Shown in pieces: positions 24,585 through 33,769 of a stretch of 64,000 bases of DNA. The DNA comes from PALSA-693 sp963781155 (GTDB taxonomy: Bacteria > Actinomycetota > Acidimicrobiia > Acidimicrobiales > Palsa-688). The notes under the pieces were generated by a model that was given only the letters and a program-made list of their open reading frames with translations, did not search any database and was not told the DNA's origin. The DNA lies in the NCBI GenBank assembly GCA_963781155.1, contig CAWAEC010000014.1, forward strand, positions 186,001 through 250,000, read 5' to 3'. Numbering within the stretch: the first letter of the stretch is position 1; every line of letters starts with the position of its first letter. Position numbers and translations under genes: made by a program.

Positions 24585-25696
24585 GGTGAACTGGGCTCCA
24601 ACGCCAGTCGCCGGCTGCGGCCCATCAGCGCGAGCACGCCCCAGGAGGTCCAGCCGACGGGCAGAAGCAGCCAGAACGAGATGAGCCGGTAGAGCAACAC
24701 CGCGGCCACCGTCGAGTTCTGAGCGCCTCCGAAGGTGACCAGGGCGACGGTGAGGCTTCCCTCGACGACGCCGAGGCCCCCCGGAGTGATCGGCAGCAAG
24801 GAGGCCAGCTGGCCGGCGCCATAGGCGAGCAGGAGTCCCCGCCACGGCACGCCTGCGCCCACGGCGACGAAGGACAGGGCAAGGCAGCCGCAGTCCGCGA
24901 CCCAGTTCGCCAGGCTCATGCCGGCCGCCCACAGCCAGTCGGTCGAAGTCGGGCTGATTGCCCCCACCCGCGCCAGCCACTTTTCGATCACCTGGTCCGC
25001 AGGTACGTCTGGGGAGGGGTGGTGAACCACCCGTTGCGAGAGGCGTACGCCCCTGGCCAGGTGCGGCAGCACCCGATCGCGCTCCACCCACGCCACTACC
25101 AGCAGGGCGGCCACGATGAAGATGCCCAGGATCACCTCGACCAGGTCGAGGGCGCTACCCGCCCCGAGGGCCATGCCCAGCCCGATCGCGGCAAGAGCCG
25201 AGAGGGAGATAAAGGACAGGGTGTTCCCGGCCACCAGCGTCCAGCCGGACAGCACGTCGTCCGCCCCGAAGCGGCGGTACTGGCGGAACATGTAGGCGGC
25301 GTAGAAAACCAGACCGCCGGGCAACGAGTTCTGGATGGCGATGGATGCCACGCTGATCCCGGTCATTGGCAGGAGGCCCACCCGGACTTTTCCGGCCAAC
25401 AGGAGCCGTCGTTGCATGGACGCCAGCGCCAGGTAGGAGACCGCTTCGGCTCCGAGGGCGATGACGACGACTCCCCAGCGCAGATGGGAGAGATAGATGC
25501 TGGCGCCACTGAGCTCGTCTGTTTTGCCGGTGACCGCCCAGATCGCCACCCCTGCGATGGCCAGGCCGACCGCATAGCGGAGCACCCGCCAGACCCGATA
25601 CCAGCGGCCTGCGGAGACGGCTACGACCGGAGGATCCGGAGGGGTGGTCAACAGGCCATTGATCTTCGCGCTGTGCCGAGCACGGTGCCGGGTCAT
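24581..25696 (-). CDS. Flippase-like / LPG-synthase-TM-region membrane protein (UPF0104-like)
   Basis: A 371-residue integral membrane protein with about eight hydrophobic helices. Motifs IQNSLPGGLVFYAAYMFRQYRRFG and ITPGGLGVVEGSLTVALV are characteristic of the lysylphosphatidylglycerol-synthase TM region / flippase-like family (AglD-type). Members flip or elongate lipid-linked substrates, but the substrate cannot be inferred here. It lacks the C-terminal aminoacyl-transferase domain of MprF. First gene of the minus-strand trio with the lipoprotein and the adenine methylase. Confidence 0.78.
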   Translation of the reverse strand: MTRHRARHSAKINGLLTTPPDPPVVAVSAGRWYRVWRVLRYAVGLAIAGVAIWAVTGKTDELSGASIYLSHLRWGVVVIALGAEAVSYLALASMQRRLLLAGKVRVGLLPMTGISVASIAIQNSLPGGLVFYAAYMFRQYRRFGADDVLSGWTLVAGNTLSFISLSALAAIGLGMALGAGSALDLVEVILGIFIVAALLVVAWVERDRVLPHLARGVRLSQRVVHHPSPDVPADQVIEKWLARVGAISPTSTDWLWAAGMSLANWVADCGCLALSFVAVGAGVPWRGLLLAYGAGQLASLLPITPGGLGVVEGSLTVALVTFGGAQNSTVAAVLLYRLISFWLLLPVGWTSWGVLALMGRSRRLALEPSSP

Positions 25697-25747
25697 CCCG
25701 GGGCCAAGCCTGCCGCGGTCCGCGCCCGTCGCTGTGGCACCCTACGC

Positions 25748-27100
25748 ATGGTGGAACAACCCGGCGTGTCCGACTCCGATCCTGCCGCCCCGTCCGGCGG
25801 GCTGGCGGCCGAGCCTGACCCCGCCTCGGCCCCCCCGGTGGCGCCGCAGGCCACCGTGCCGGCCTGGTCCGACAGGGCGCCGGCTTCACCGGTGGCAGCG
25901 CAGGCCACCGTGCCGGCCTGGTCCGACAGCGTGCCGCCTACCCCGCCGGCGCCGCAGGCCACCGTGCCTGGCTGGCCTCGGACTGCACCGCCCACCCCGC
26001 CGGCGCCGCACGCCACCGTGCCGGCCTGGTCCGACAGCGCGCCGCCTACCCCGCCGGCGCCGCACGCCACCGTGCCGGCCTGGCCTCGGACTGCGCCGCC
26101 CACCCCGCCCCGCTACGGCGGCCGCCACTGGTGGTCCCCTCTGCCGTTCCCCGAGTTGCCCCGTATCTCGGGGCGCCGGGCCTACACCGAAGTATTGCTG
26201 GTCTTCAGCGCGTTCTTCCTGGCTGGAATCGTAAGTGCCGGGCTCCTGCTGGCCGATCGCTATCAGAACCCCTTCCCGAACGGCAGCTGGGCCGATTACG
26301 GACCAGAAATCATCGACATCATCGCCCAGACGGGCCTGGCCCTCGCCGTCGTCCTCCTCCTGAGCGCTCGGCGAGGGGTGACGGCGCAGACACTCGGTCT
26401 CAGCCTGCCGCACCGCAGTGACGGCCGGTTTGCCGCTGGTGCCACCACCCGGATCCTGGCGTGGGCCATCTTCGCCCAGGTCCTCGGCGGCATCATCAAC
26501 GCCGCCCTGCAAACCGGACACCTGCCGACGTCCAAGCCCAACGCCGCGGAGCTGGTGTTCGGCGCGGCCGACTCGATTCAGGCAGGCGTGGTCGAGGAGC
26601 TGGTCGTACTGGCCTTCGTGGTGGTGACCCTCCGCCAGGCTCGCCGGAGCTGGTGGGAGATCACTGTGGTCGCGCTGGTGTTGCGGGGCTCATATCACAT
26701 CTATTACGGGCCGGGCGTGCTCGGCATCCTGGTGTGGGCGGCGCTCTTCTACTGGATCTATCTACGGACTCGCAGCCTGATCCTCCTGATGGTGTGCCAC
26801 GCCGGATGGGACACCATTGGCTTTCTGTCGCAGCGATGGTCGGCGGTGGCCGGCGGTGCTGTGCTCATCGCGATCGCGATCTGGATCGCCGCCCCGATCA
26901 CGTGGCTCATGGACCGCAACAGCATGAGTGGTGCAGCCCTGTGGTACTCCGGCTCGACCGGGTCGGGGTCAGGCCGGGCGTCGCCTCCCGGGGCGGGCCC
27001 GGTGTTGGTGCCGCCGGGCTGGCAGCCGGACCCGTCGGGCGTGCACTACTGGCGATGGTGGGACGGTCAGCGGTGGACGGACTACGTCTCCGGCCCGTGA
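25748..27100 (+). CDS. CPBP-family intramembrane metalloprotease with proline-rich repeats and C-terminal DUF2510-like domain
   Basis: A 450-residue protein in three parts. Residues about 1-130 are disordered and made of repeated VPAWSDSAPPTPPAPxAT units. The middle has about seven membrane helices with the CPBP signature: VVEELVVL (glutamate pair), RGSYHIYYG and MVCHAGWDTIG (zinc-binding His). It therefore looks like an active CAAX-type protease, though EExxxR lacks the Arg. The C-terminus GWQPDPSGVHYWRWWDGQRW is a DUF2510-like membrane-protein tail. ATG start at 25748; the next codon, GTG, is an alternative. Confidence 0.78.
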   Translation: MVEQPGVSDSDPAAPSGGLAAEPDPASAPPVAPQATVPAWSDRAPASPVAAQATVPAWSDSVPPTPPAPQATVPGWPRTAPPTPPAPHATVPAWSDSAPPTPPAPHATVPAWPRTAPPTPPRYGGRHWWSPLPFPELPRISGRRAYTEVLLVFSAFFLAGIVSAGLLLADRYQNPFPNGSWADYGPEIIDIIAQTGLALAVVLLLSARRGVTAQTLGLSLPHRSDGRFAAGATTRILAWAIFAQVLGGIINAALQTGHLPTSKPNAAELVFGAADSIQAGVVEELVVLAFVVVTLRQARRSWWEITVVALVLRGSYHIYYGPGVLGILVWAALFYWIYLRTRSLILLMVCHAGWDTIGFLSQRWSAVAGGAVLIAIAIWIAAPITWLMDRNSMSGAALWYSGSTGSGSGRASPPGAGPVLVPPGWQPDPSGVHYWRWWDGQRWTDYVSGP

Positions 27101-27156
27101 CGCCCAGGCGCGATTGGTAACCCCCGCCCCCGGCCCACGTCCGAGGAGCCCCCCAC

Positions 27157-29466
27157 CTAAACCAAGCCCATCCCGAGGTCCCTCTCGGCCAAGCGTCCCC
27201 GGACGGGCCCGGATGTGAGCTCGGGCGCCCCGAGCGTCGGCGTCTGCGGTACGTCCAGCGACGCCCCGTCGCGGCCGAAGGTCCGCGTCCGGATCGGCGC
27301 CAGTTCCGGCACCACGACCGCGGCGCCTATCACCCGCTCGCGGCCTTTGCCGAGCACGCTCGGCGGGCCGAGTACCAGCAAGGGGTCGCGGGTCCGGGCC
27401 GCCAGGCCCGGGGTCATGGCGTAGCCGTATCCCACGTGCGTGGCAGCGGCCCGATCCACGGAGACGACCTCTTTTTCGCCCTGAAGCGTCATGGTCGATC
27501 CCCGACGGTCGATGTCTGCCACCTGCAAGCGGGTTCCGCCCTGCACCGACGCAGACAGGCGACGCAACGCGATCACGTCATCTCCAACCTGGAAGGCCCG
27601 GCTCTTGCTGTACAGCGTCGGACCTGTGAGCTGCCCGGCCTCGGCCAGCAGGCGGCGGGCGGCCAGGTTGAGTCCGTCCACCTCCGCGTATCCCAGTCCC
27701 ACCAGGAGGGCAGGTTGCTGGCCGGCCCGTCCGGCCCGGGCATCTTCCCATCGGGCGAGGAGCACGGCGGCAGCTGCCGCCCCTTCCGAACACGCGGCCA
27801 GCTGGTTGCCAGCAGGATGACCGGGAAGGCGGGTCCAGTTTGGAGTGGGGCCTGGATATAGCCGCCCGAGCCGGGTGCCGAGCAACGCCAACCCATCGCT
27901 ATGGCCCCAGCTCAGACGAGGCATGGTGCCACCCTCGAGAAATACGACCGCCTGGCCTGGGCCCATGTCGGCCAGAACGGCCATCAGTTCCGGGGTGGGC
28001 CGTCGGTCTGCGTGGTCGACGACCAGGACATCGGGGTGCATGCCGGCCGAGTGCTGGGCCATTCCGGTCAGGGTTCGCCACCGGAGGGCGGCCTGGTCGC
28101 TGCTGGCAATCGCGACCGTCAGGCCGGCAGCTCGCCACGCCTGCCCGGCTGCCTCGAGGACCGCAGCCTGCGCGAGCAGGTTGGTCCGGCCGGGGTCAGC
28201 GGTCAGGATATGTACGGGCCGGCCGCTCGATACCAGCGCCCGCGCGGCCGCGTTTGCTTCTGGCGCCAGTGGGTGCCGAAATTCGCCAGCGGCTGCCAGT
28301 ACGTTGGCTGGCACACTGGAGGCCGTCGAACGCGGAATCCGGCCGGCGAATTGGGCCAGTCGTTGATCGGCCAGGCGAGCGACGCCCGTTGTCCAGCGAG
28401 GGGAGGCGGTCGGCTTGGCCGCAACCGGTATCGCGCCGTCGCAAAAGCGGCTCGCCCATCCCTCGGCGCGCTCTGCGGCGAGGCCCTCTGGCATGCATGC
28501 GGCCAGGGCCACCAGCACGTCTCCGTAGCGAAAGGAGGACCGGCGGGAGGCCAGCCAGGAGGTCACCGCGCTCTCCAGACGCGATGTCTCCGGTCCGATC
28601 GGGCTGCCGGCCCGCGCCGCTCCGACGATGGCGTTGGCGTCATCAGGGGTGAAACCGGTGGGAGCCACCCGCTGCTGCCACGGGAGGAGGCCGGCCAACG
28701 GCCGGGTCTGGACCGTGGCGTTGGTCCGGACACCCAGCCGGCGGCCCCCCTGGCGGTCCTCGAACTCGGCGCGGTCAGCGGCCGCCGCCCGGCTCCGGCC
28801 GCTGACGGCCCGAACGGTCGCACGGGGCACATCGGCCAAATCGGCCAGTCCGTCGGGACGGACCCGCCAGGCGAGGTCGAGCCCCTGGACGTGCAGCTGG
28901 TAGTGCAGACCCAGCTGGTAGATGGCGCTGAGCGAGTGCTGCTCCGTCCACCACACGTTGCTCAGCGATGACCAGATCAGCTGGTCGTCCCGGCCCAGAT
29001 TGCACAGCAGCAGATGGGTGTGCAGATGCGGTTCCGCTGACCGGTTCGATTCATGGTCGAACGCCGCCGCCACCGCACCCACCGACGGAGCCTGCCCGCC
29101 TGGAGCCGCCGCCCGTCTGACGCGAAGCAGTCGCCGTTCAAGGTGTCCAAGGACCTCGATGATGGCGGCCCGATGTGCGGCGGCGATCACGTCCCCGCCC
29201 GCCTTCGCCATCGCCGCCAGCAACGACACCGATTTCGGGGCCGCCAGCGTCAGGTCCCATCCGGCTCGGCGCCGGGCCGGCTTCCGGACGGGCAGAAACC
29301 GGCCATCTCCCGGGTGGCACCCTCTCAACACCGACACCAGCTCCCGGCGGCCGACATCGCCCGTCAAGCCGAGCGCAACACTGCCGGCGCCGACCCATCG
29401 ACCCGGTCCCTGCCCGTTGAAGTAATAGGGGGCTGCTGCGGCGGTCACGGGGGTCAGAATCAGCAT
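27157..29466 (-). CDS. MobF-type conjugative relaxase (TrwC/TraA-like)
   Basis: A 769-residue relaxase that would nick the transfer origin and pilot single-stranded DNA. The N-terminus has catalytic tyrosines in APYYFNGQGPGRW, and the HUH metal site appears as AFDHESNRSAEPHLHTHLLL (residues about 138-152), both intact. The C-terminal part has the layout of an SF1 helicase. Its Walker A is degenerate (TADPGRTNLL near residue 422, no GKT), and Walker B is VVDHAD instead of a DEA-type motif (about 481), so ATP-driven unwinding is doubtful. Faces the secretion genes divergently. ATG start. Confidence 0.82.
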   Translation of the reverse strand: MLILTPVTAAAAPYYFNGQGPGRWVGAGSVALGLTGDVGRRELVSVLRGCHPGDGRFLPVRKPARRRAGWDLTLAAPKSVSLLAAMAKAGGDVIAAAHRAAIIEVLGHLERRLLRVRRAAAPGGQAPSVGAVAAAFDHESNRSAEPHLHTHLLLCNLGRDDQLIWSSLSNVWWTEQHSLSAIYQLGLHYQLHVQGLDLAWRVRPDGLADLADVPRATVRAVSGRSRAAAADRAEFEDRQGGRRLGVRTNATVQTRPLAGLLPWQQRVAPTGFTPDDANAIVGAARAGSPIGPETSRLESAVTSWLASRRSSFRYGDVLVALAACMPEGLAAERAEGWASRFCDGAIPVAAKPTASPRWTTGVARLADQRLAQFAGRIPRSTASSVPANVLAAAGEFRHPLAPEANAAARALVSSGRPVHILTADPGRTNLLAQAAVLEAAGQAWRAAGLTVAIASSDQAALRWRTLTGMAQHSAGMHPDVLVVDHADRRPTPELMAVLADMGPGQAVVFLEGGTMPRLSWGHSDGLALLGTRLGRLYPGPTPNWTRLPGHPAGNQLAACSEGAAAAAVLLARWEDARAGRAGQQPALLVGLGYAEVDGLNLAARRLLAEAGQLTGPTLYSKSRAFQVGDDVIALRRLSASVQGGTRLQVADIDRRGSTMTLQGEKEVVSVDRAAATHVGYGYAMTPGLAARTRDPLLVLGPPSVLGKGRERVIGAAVVVPELAPIRTRTFGRDGASLDVPQTPTLGAPELTSGPVRGRLAERDLGMGLV

Positions 29467-29589
29467 CTACAAACCACTAGCACACCATGAAAATATATGG
29501 AAGACTGGGATGCAGCGCGCAGCACTCTCCGCTGCCTCATCGGCCGCCAGCGGCCTCCGGTCACCCGGTCCCCTGTCATGGAGGTGCGC
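29467..29589. other. Divergent intergenic region between relaxase and secretion genes
   Basis: The 123 bp between the divergent relaxase and the VirB2-like gene hold an AT-rich patch (GAAAATATATGG, about 29489-29500) that stands out in this GC-rich sequence, and a small GCCGC/GCGGC inverted repeat. The promoters of both arms must lie here. A transfer origin next to its relaxase is a usual arrangement, but I see no recognisable nick-site consensus. Confidence 0.3.
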
Positions 29590-29913
29590 ATGCGCTATCT
29601 CGTCCTCGCCGTCCTCACCAGCGCGACCGGTCCGTCCGGTCCGACGCTGCAGCCTGACGCCGGCGGGTTGCCCGGGGCGTCCACCCTCCAGCGCCTGGTC
29701 AACGGTGTCGGCTGGTGGGCGTTGATCGCCGCCATGCTCGGCATTGTCATCGGTGCCGTGCTGTGGGCCTTCGGCCACTACTCGCAGAACTATCAGCAGG
29801 CCTACAACGGCCGGCGCGGGGTGATGGTCTCGGCACTTGCGGCCGTCCTCATCGGCGGAGCCCCCCACATCATCGGGTTCTTCCTCGGGCAGGGAAACGG
29901 GATCACGTCGTGA
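29590..29913 (+). CDS. Small two-helix membrane protein, VirB2/TrbC-like
   Basis: A 107-residue protein. A cleavable-looking N-terminus (MRYLVLAVLTSATGPS) is followed by a short linker and two hydrophobic helices (about residues 43-65 and 81-100), the topology of VirB2/TrbC pilin subunits. ATG 29590 is preceded by GGAGGT at ideal spacing. Upstream in-frame starts are less likely. Its stop overlaps the next start (GTGA). Assignment rests on topology and position at the head of a T4SS operon, not on strong sequence identity. Confidence 0.6.
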   Translation: MRYLVLAVLTSATGPSGPTLQPDAGGLPGASTLQRLVNGVGWWALIAAMLGIVIGAVLWAFGHYSQNYQQAYNGRRGVMVSALAAVLIGGAPHIIGFFLGQGNGITS

Positions 29914-30986
29914 TACGCACCGCCCTCGGACCGGGGCTGATCTGTCTTCCGACCGTGACCTGCGGGGTGACGTCTTCAGTAGCGAGTTCGCTCGCCCACG
30001 ACGCCGCGTCGAGCCTCGTCAGCCAGATCACGTCGGCTCTGCTGTCCGCCGCGGCCTGGCTGGTCGAGCACGTCATCTCGCTGGTCACGAGCCCGGGACG
30101 GGTCGACCTGAGCCAGCCCTGGTTTCTCGCCAGGTCGGCGGTCATGGAGCAGCTCGGCGAGTTTGTCGTCCTCCCTCTTCTGCTGGTCGCCACCATCGGC
30201 CCGGTGTTGCGGCAGGATCTGCGGCGCCTGGGCCGAGTCTGGGGTGTCGGCTTGCCGGTCGCCGTTTTGATCGGGGTGTCCGGTGCACAGTTCACCCAGC
30301 TGGCCATGGGCGCCACCGACGCACTCTGTCAGGCCGTCCTCGGGGATCCGGGTACCACCCTGCAAGCGAACCTGCGAGGTCTGGCGACCGCCATGGTGAT
30401 GCCCGGTGCCCCGCAACTGGTAGCGGCGGTGATCGCCGTCCTGCTGATCGTCGGCGCGGTGCTCCTGTGGCTGGAGTTGGTCGTGCGCGCAGCAGCCATC
30501 TACGTGGCCGTGTTTTTCATGCCGCTGGCTCTGGCTTGTTACGTCTGGCCGGCTACCACCGCCATCGCCCGGCGCACCGTCGAGTTGGTCAGCGCCTTGA
30601 TCCTGTCGAAGTTCGTCATCGTGGCCACGCTGACCCTGGGTGTCGCGGCCCTCCACGGCGGCCCGTCGCCTGACAACGCGGTCGTGGGATCTGCGATCTT
30701 GCTGCTCGCCGGATTCGCCCCGTTTGTTTTGCTTCGACTCGCACCGGTGGTCGAGGCCAGCGCACTTGCCCATCTGGAGGGCATTTCCCGGCGACCCCTT
30801 CGGGCCGCCAGTCGGGCGGCTTCTACGGCAGCGGCGGGACCGACGCACCCGGTGATCGGGATGGTGCTGGCCTCGAAAGCCGGCGCCGCGCAGCCGCCGG
30901 CCGCCGGCGCCGTACAGCCGGGACCGCTGGCCGAACGAGCCGCGGACTACCCCCCGCGGGCCGCGGCCGGGGTCGAAGGTGACTGA
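29910..30986 (+). CDS. TrbL/VirB6-like polytopic membrane protein
   Basis: A 358-residue protein with about seven to eight hydrophobic helices (between residues about 30 and 290) and an Ala/Arg/Pro-rich cytoplasmic C-terminal tail. This is the architecture of the VirB6/TrbL channel component of type IV secretion. GTG 29910 overlaps the previous TGA by 4 nt. The helix containing AAAIYVAVFFMPLALACYVWP and the FAPFVLLRL segment are TrbL-like. It overlaps the next gene by 8 nt. Confidence 0.72.
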   Translation: MIRTALGPGLICLPTVTCGVTSSVASSLAHDAASSLVSQITSALLSAAAWLVEHVISLVTSPGRVDLSQPWFLARSAVMEQLGEFVVLPLLLVATIGPVLRQDLRRLGRVWGVGLPVAVLIGVSGAQFTQLAMGATDALCQAVLGDPGTTLQANLRGLATAMVMPGAPQLVAAVIAVLLIVGAVLLWLELVVRAAAIYVAVFFMPLALACYVWPATTAIARRTVELVSALILSKFVIVATLTLGVAALHGGPSPDNAVVGSAILLLAGFAPFVLLRLAPVVEASALAHLEGISRRPLRAASRAASTAAAGPTHPVIGMVLASKAGAAQPPAAGAVQPGPLAERAADYPPRAAAGVEGD

Positions 30987-32424
30987 CGGTCATCGCCGCT
31001 ACAGCTTCCCGCCGCTGGAGCGGCGCGGAGTCCTCCTCGGGCTGGAGGCCGCGCAAATCGTCACCCTGCTGGCCGGGGTTGCGGGCGCGCTCGTGATCGG
31101 ACACCTGCTGCCGGCTCCGCTCGGAGCCGGAGCCGCGCTGCTCCTGCTCGTAGGACTGGCGGCGAGCGCGTTGTGGCGTCGAGCCGGGCGCCCCCTGGTG
31201 TGTTGGCTACCGGTCGCCCTGGCCTGGGCCGTGCGCCGTCGCTCGAATCCACGGCTGCTCGCCGAACCTCTTGCGGGGCGGAGCCGAGCGGGAACTCGTT
31301 CCTTCAGCGCGGCGCGATCAGGTCAGCAAGCGATGCATGCCGGCATCGATCTCGTCGAGGTGGAGGGATCGCCCGGCGGGGATCCTTTGGGCCTGATCCA
31401 CGACCATCGGTCCGGCTCCTGGGCTGCGGTCGTGCCCGTCAACGGGCGGTCCTTTGTCCTGCTCGATCCCGACGACCAGGTCGGCCAACTGGAGGCGTGG
31501 CAGGCGGTCCTCGGGACGTTGGCCCGCCGCGGAACACCACTTCGGCGTGTCCAATGGATCCATCGAAGCCTCCCGGTCACCGCTCCCGCGCGCATCGCCA
31601 GCCCCGATTCGATCCCGTCACATGACTCGCGGGCTCGCCAGATCGCCCGGGAGAGCTACGACGGCCTGCTCGCCGACGTCGGCCTGGCGAGCCAATCGCA
31701 TCAGGCGTGGATGGTTCTCGCCGTCGGGGGACCGAGGCGGCCCGCCGGCCTGACCGGGCGCCCGCTGGACGGACTGTGCCGTGAGGTTCGACTCCTGGAC
31801 GGCCACCTTCGCAATGCGGGATTGCGAGCGGGGTCGCCCCTTCGCCTGGACGCCCTGCGGGACCTCATCGGGGTCGCCCATCGCGACGCTCTTGCGGCCC
31901 CCGGGTCTCGCGGCAATCCGTGGCCGGCAGGCACAGACGAAGGGTGGTCGGTGTTGCGGGCCGATGGGCTGTGGCACGCCACGTTCTGGATATCGGAGTG
32001 GCCGAGGGTCGACGTCAACCCCGACTTTCTGACCGCCTTGTTGCTGTGCGACGGACGGCGGACGGTGTCGGTCGTCATGGCGCCAATGCCAGCCGACCGA
32101 GCCGCCCGGGAAGCGCGCGCCGCTCGCGCCGCCGACGCAGCCGACGAGGAGTTGCGTCATCGAGCCGGCTTCCTGCCGAGCGCCCGCCGCCACCGGGAAG
32201 CCGAGGGTGTCCTCCGCCGCGAGTCGGAGTTGGCCGACGGCCACGCCGAGTATCGCTTCTCGGGCTACGTCACGGTCAGTGCGGGTGACCGGGACGGCCT
32301 CGAAGCCGCGTGCGTTCAGACCGAACAGGCCGCCCAACGCGCGCATCTGGAACTGCGCCGGCTCTACGGGCGTCAGGTCGACGCCTACACGTGGACCCTT
32401 CCCCTCGCCCGGGGGCTGGCATGA
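30979..32424 (+). CDS. PrgI-type membrane protein fused to VirB4 N-terminal-like domain (SCO6880-like)
   Basis: A 481-residue protein. It begins with YSFPPLERRGVLLGLEAAQ and two adjacent membrane helices (about residues 25-70), like the PrgI/VirB3 subunit. A long soluble region follows that resembles the N-terminal part of VirB4 ATPases and of actinobacterial SCO6880-type proteins. It has no Walker motifs. The ATPase half is encoded by the next gene, so a VirB4 appears split in two. GTG start 30979. Confidence 0.65.
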   Translation: MTDGHRRYSFPPLERRGVLLGLEAAQIVTLLAGVAGALVIGHLLPAPLGAGAALLLLVGLAASALWRRAGRPLVCWLPVALAWAVRRRSNPRLLAEPLAGRSRAGTRSFSAARSGQQAMHAGIDLVEVEGSPGGDPLGLIHDHRSGSWAAVVPVNGRSFVLLDPDDQVGQLEAWQAVLGTLARRGTPLRRVQWIHRSLPVTAPARIASPDSIPSHDSRARQIARESYDGLLADVGLASQSHQAWMVLAVGGPRRPAGLTGRPLDGLCREVRLLDGHLRNAGLRAGSPLRLDALRDLIGVAHRDALAAPGSRGNPWPAGTDEGWSVLRADGLWHATFWISEWPRVDVNPDFLTALLLCDGRRTVSVVMAPMPADRAAREARAARAADAADEELRHRAGFLPSARRHREAEGVLRRESELADGHAEYRFSGYVTVSAGDRDGLEAACVQTEQAAQRAHLELRRLYGRQVDAYTWTLPLARGLA

Positions 32425-32443
32425 TCGATCGCCGACCGGCCCA

Positions 32444-33769
32444 GTGAAGCCGCCTCCCGCCCACCGGGCCACCACCGCCCACCTGCAGTCCGTGTATCCC
32501 TTCGTGGCCGAAGGTGGGTTCGGCGTTGAAGGTCCGCTGATCGGGCGCGATCTGTTCGGAGGGTCGTTCTGTTTCGACCCGTGGGATCTCTACCGTCGGG
32601 GCGTTCTGACCAACCCCAACGTGATCGTCCTCGGTCAGGTGGGGCGAGGCAAGTCAACGTTTGTCAAGACGTTCGTCTGGCGACAGGTGGCGTGGGGCCG
32701 ACAGGCGTGGGTCGTTGACCCGAAGGGCGAGTACGGCGCCCTGGCGAATGCGTGCGGGGCCCGGCCGCTGCGGCTGGCTCCGGGCGGGTCGGTGCGCCTC
32801 AACCCGCTCGATCTGGCGTCCGGGGTGATCGGTCGCCGCCCGCCTGGATCTGATGTCCCCGGCGCGATCGGGGCGAACTTGGAGCCGTCGTCTGGCGCCG
32901 GCGACCGGGCTGGAGCGACCGGGATGCTGCGCCGGCGGGCCGAGCTGGCCTGCAGCCTGGCCGCGTCGTCGTTGGCGCGGCCGCTCACCCCGCCTGAGCG
33001 CACCGCGGTGGAGCTCGCCGTCCGCGCCGTGGCCGGTCGTGCCACCGCGCCGACGCTGCCCGATCTTGTCGCTGCGATGCTCGACCCGGACCCGACCCTG
33101 GCTGCCACGGTCCGCACCGACCAAGCCCGCCTGGCCGAGGAAGGACGCCTGGTCGCGCTGGAGCTGCGGCGATTGGTGGAGGGCGACCTCTCTGGCATGT
33201 TTGACGGTCCGACCTCCACAGGTTTGGATCTGGACGCGGCGGTCATCGCTCTCGATTTGTCGGCCGTGTTCGCCTCGCCGGCCCTGGCCCTTCTGATGAC
33301 CTGCGCGACCGGCTGGCTGCAGGCCGTGCTTGCCGAAGGGGACCGGCGCAAGCGGCTGGTGGTGGTGGATGAAGCCTGGGCGGTGCTCCACGATTTGGCT
33401 ACGGCCCGCTGGCTCCAGGCGACGTTCAAGCTGGCCCGGGCCATGGGGGTGGCGAACGTGGCGGTGGTGCACCGCCTGTCGGACCTGCAGGCTGCGGGGG
33501 CGGCCGGTTCGGCCCAGCAGCAGCTGGCCGAGGGCCTCCTGGCCGACACCGAGACCCGGGTGGTGTTCGGGCAGGCACCCTCGGAGGCCGAGATCAGCGG
33601 AAGGCTGCTGCACCTCACCGCAACCGAGCGGGAGCTGATCACCCGGCTTCCTCGCGGGATGGCCCTATGGAAGGTGGCGGACCGGTCGTTCCTGGTCGAG
33701 CACCGGATCGGACGCCACGAGGCCCAGCTGGTGGATACCGACGCCGCCATGCGGGATAGCTCAGGGTGA
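32444..33769 (+). CDS. VirB4-like T4SS ATPase (C-terminal ATPase half)
   Basis: A 441-residue P-loop ATPase that energises type IV secretion. Walker A is VLGQVGRGKSTFVKT (about residues 62-76). VVDPKGEYGAL follows, typical of VirB4/TraC. Walker B is RLVVVDEAWAVLHD (about 300-313), then a Q/R-finger region (VVHRLSDLQAAG). It starts at GTG 32444, 19 bp after the PrgI/VirB4-N gene. Together they would replace a full-length VirB4. It overlaps the coupling protein gene by 4 nt. Confidence 0.78.
   Translation: MKPPPAHRATTAHLQSVYPFVAEGGFGVEGPLIGRDLFGGSFCFDPWDLYRRGVLTNPNVIVLGQVGRGKSTFVKTFVWRQVAWGRQAWVVDPKGEYGALANACGARPLRLAPGGSVRLNPLDLASGVIGRRPPGSDVPGAIGANLEPSSGAGDRAGATGMLRRRAELACSLAASSLARPLTPPERTAVELAVRAVAGRATAPTLPDLVAAMLDPDPTLAATVRTDQARLAEEGRLVALELRRLVEGDLSGMFDGPTSTGLDLDAAVIALDLSAVFASPALALLMTCATGWLQAVLAEGDRRKRLVVVDEAWAVLHDLATARWLQATFKLARAMGVANVAVVHRLSDLQAAGAAGSAQQQLAEGLLADTETRVVFGQAPSEAEISGRLLHLTATERELITRLPRGMALWKVADRSFLVEHRIGRHEAQLVDTDAAMRDSSG

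Noticed and set aside
25019..25747. N-terminal extension of the CPBP protease
   Set aside because: It overlaps the whole flippase gene on the other strand and has no coding features; the protease begins at ATG 25748.
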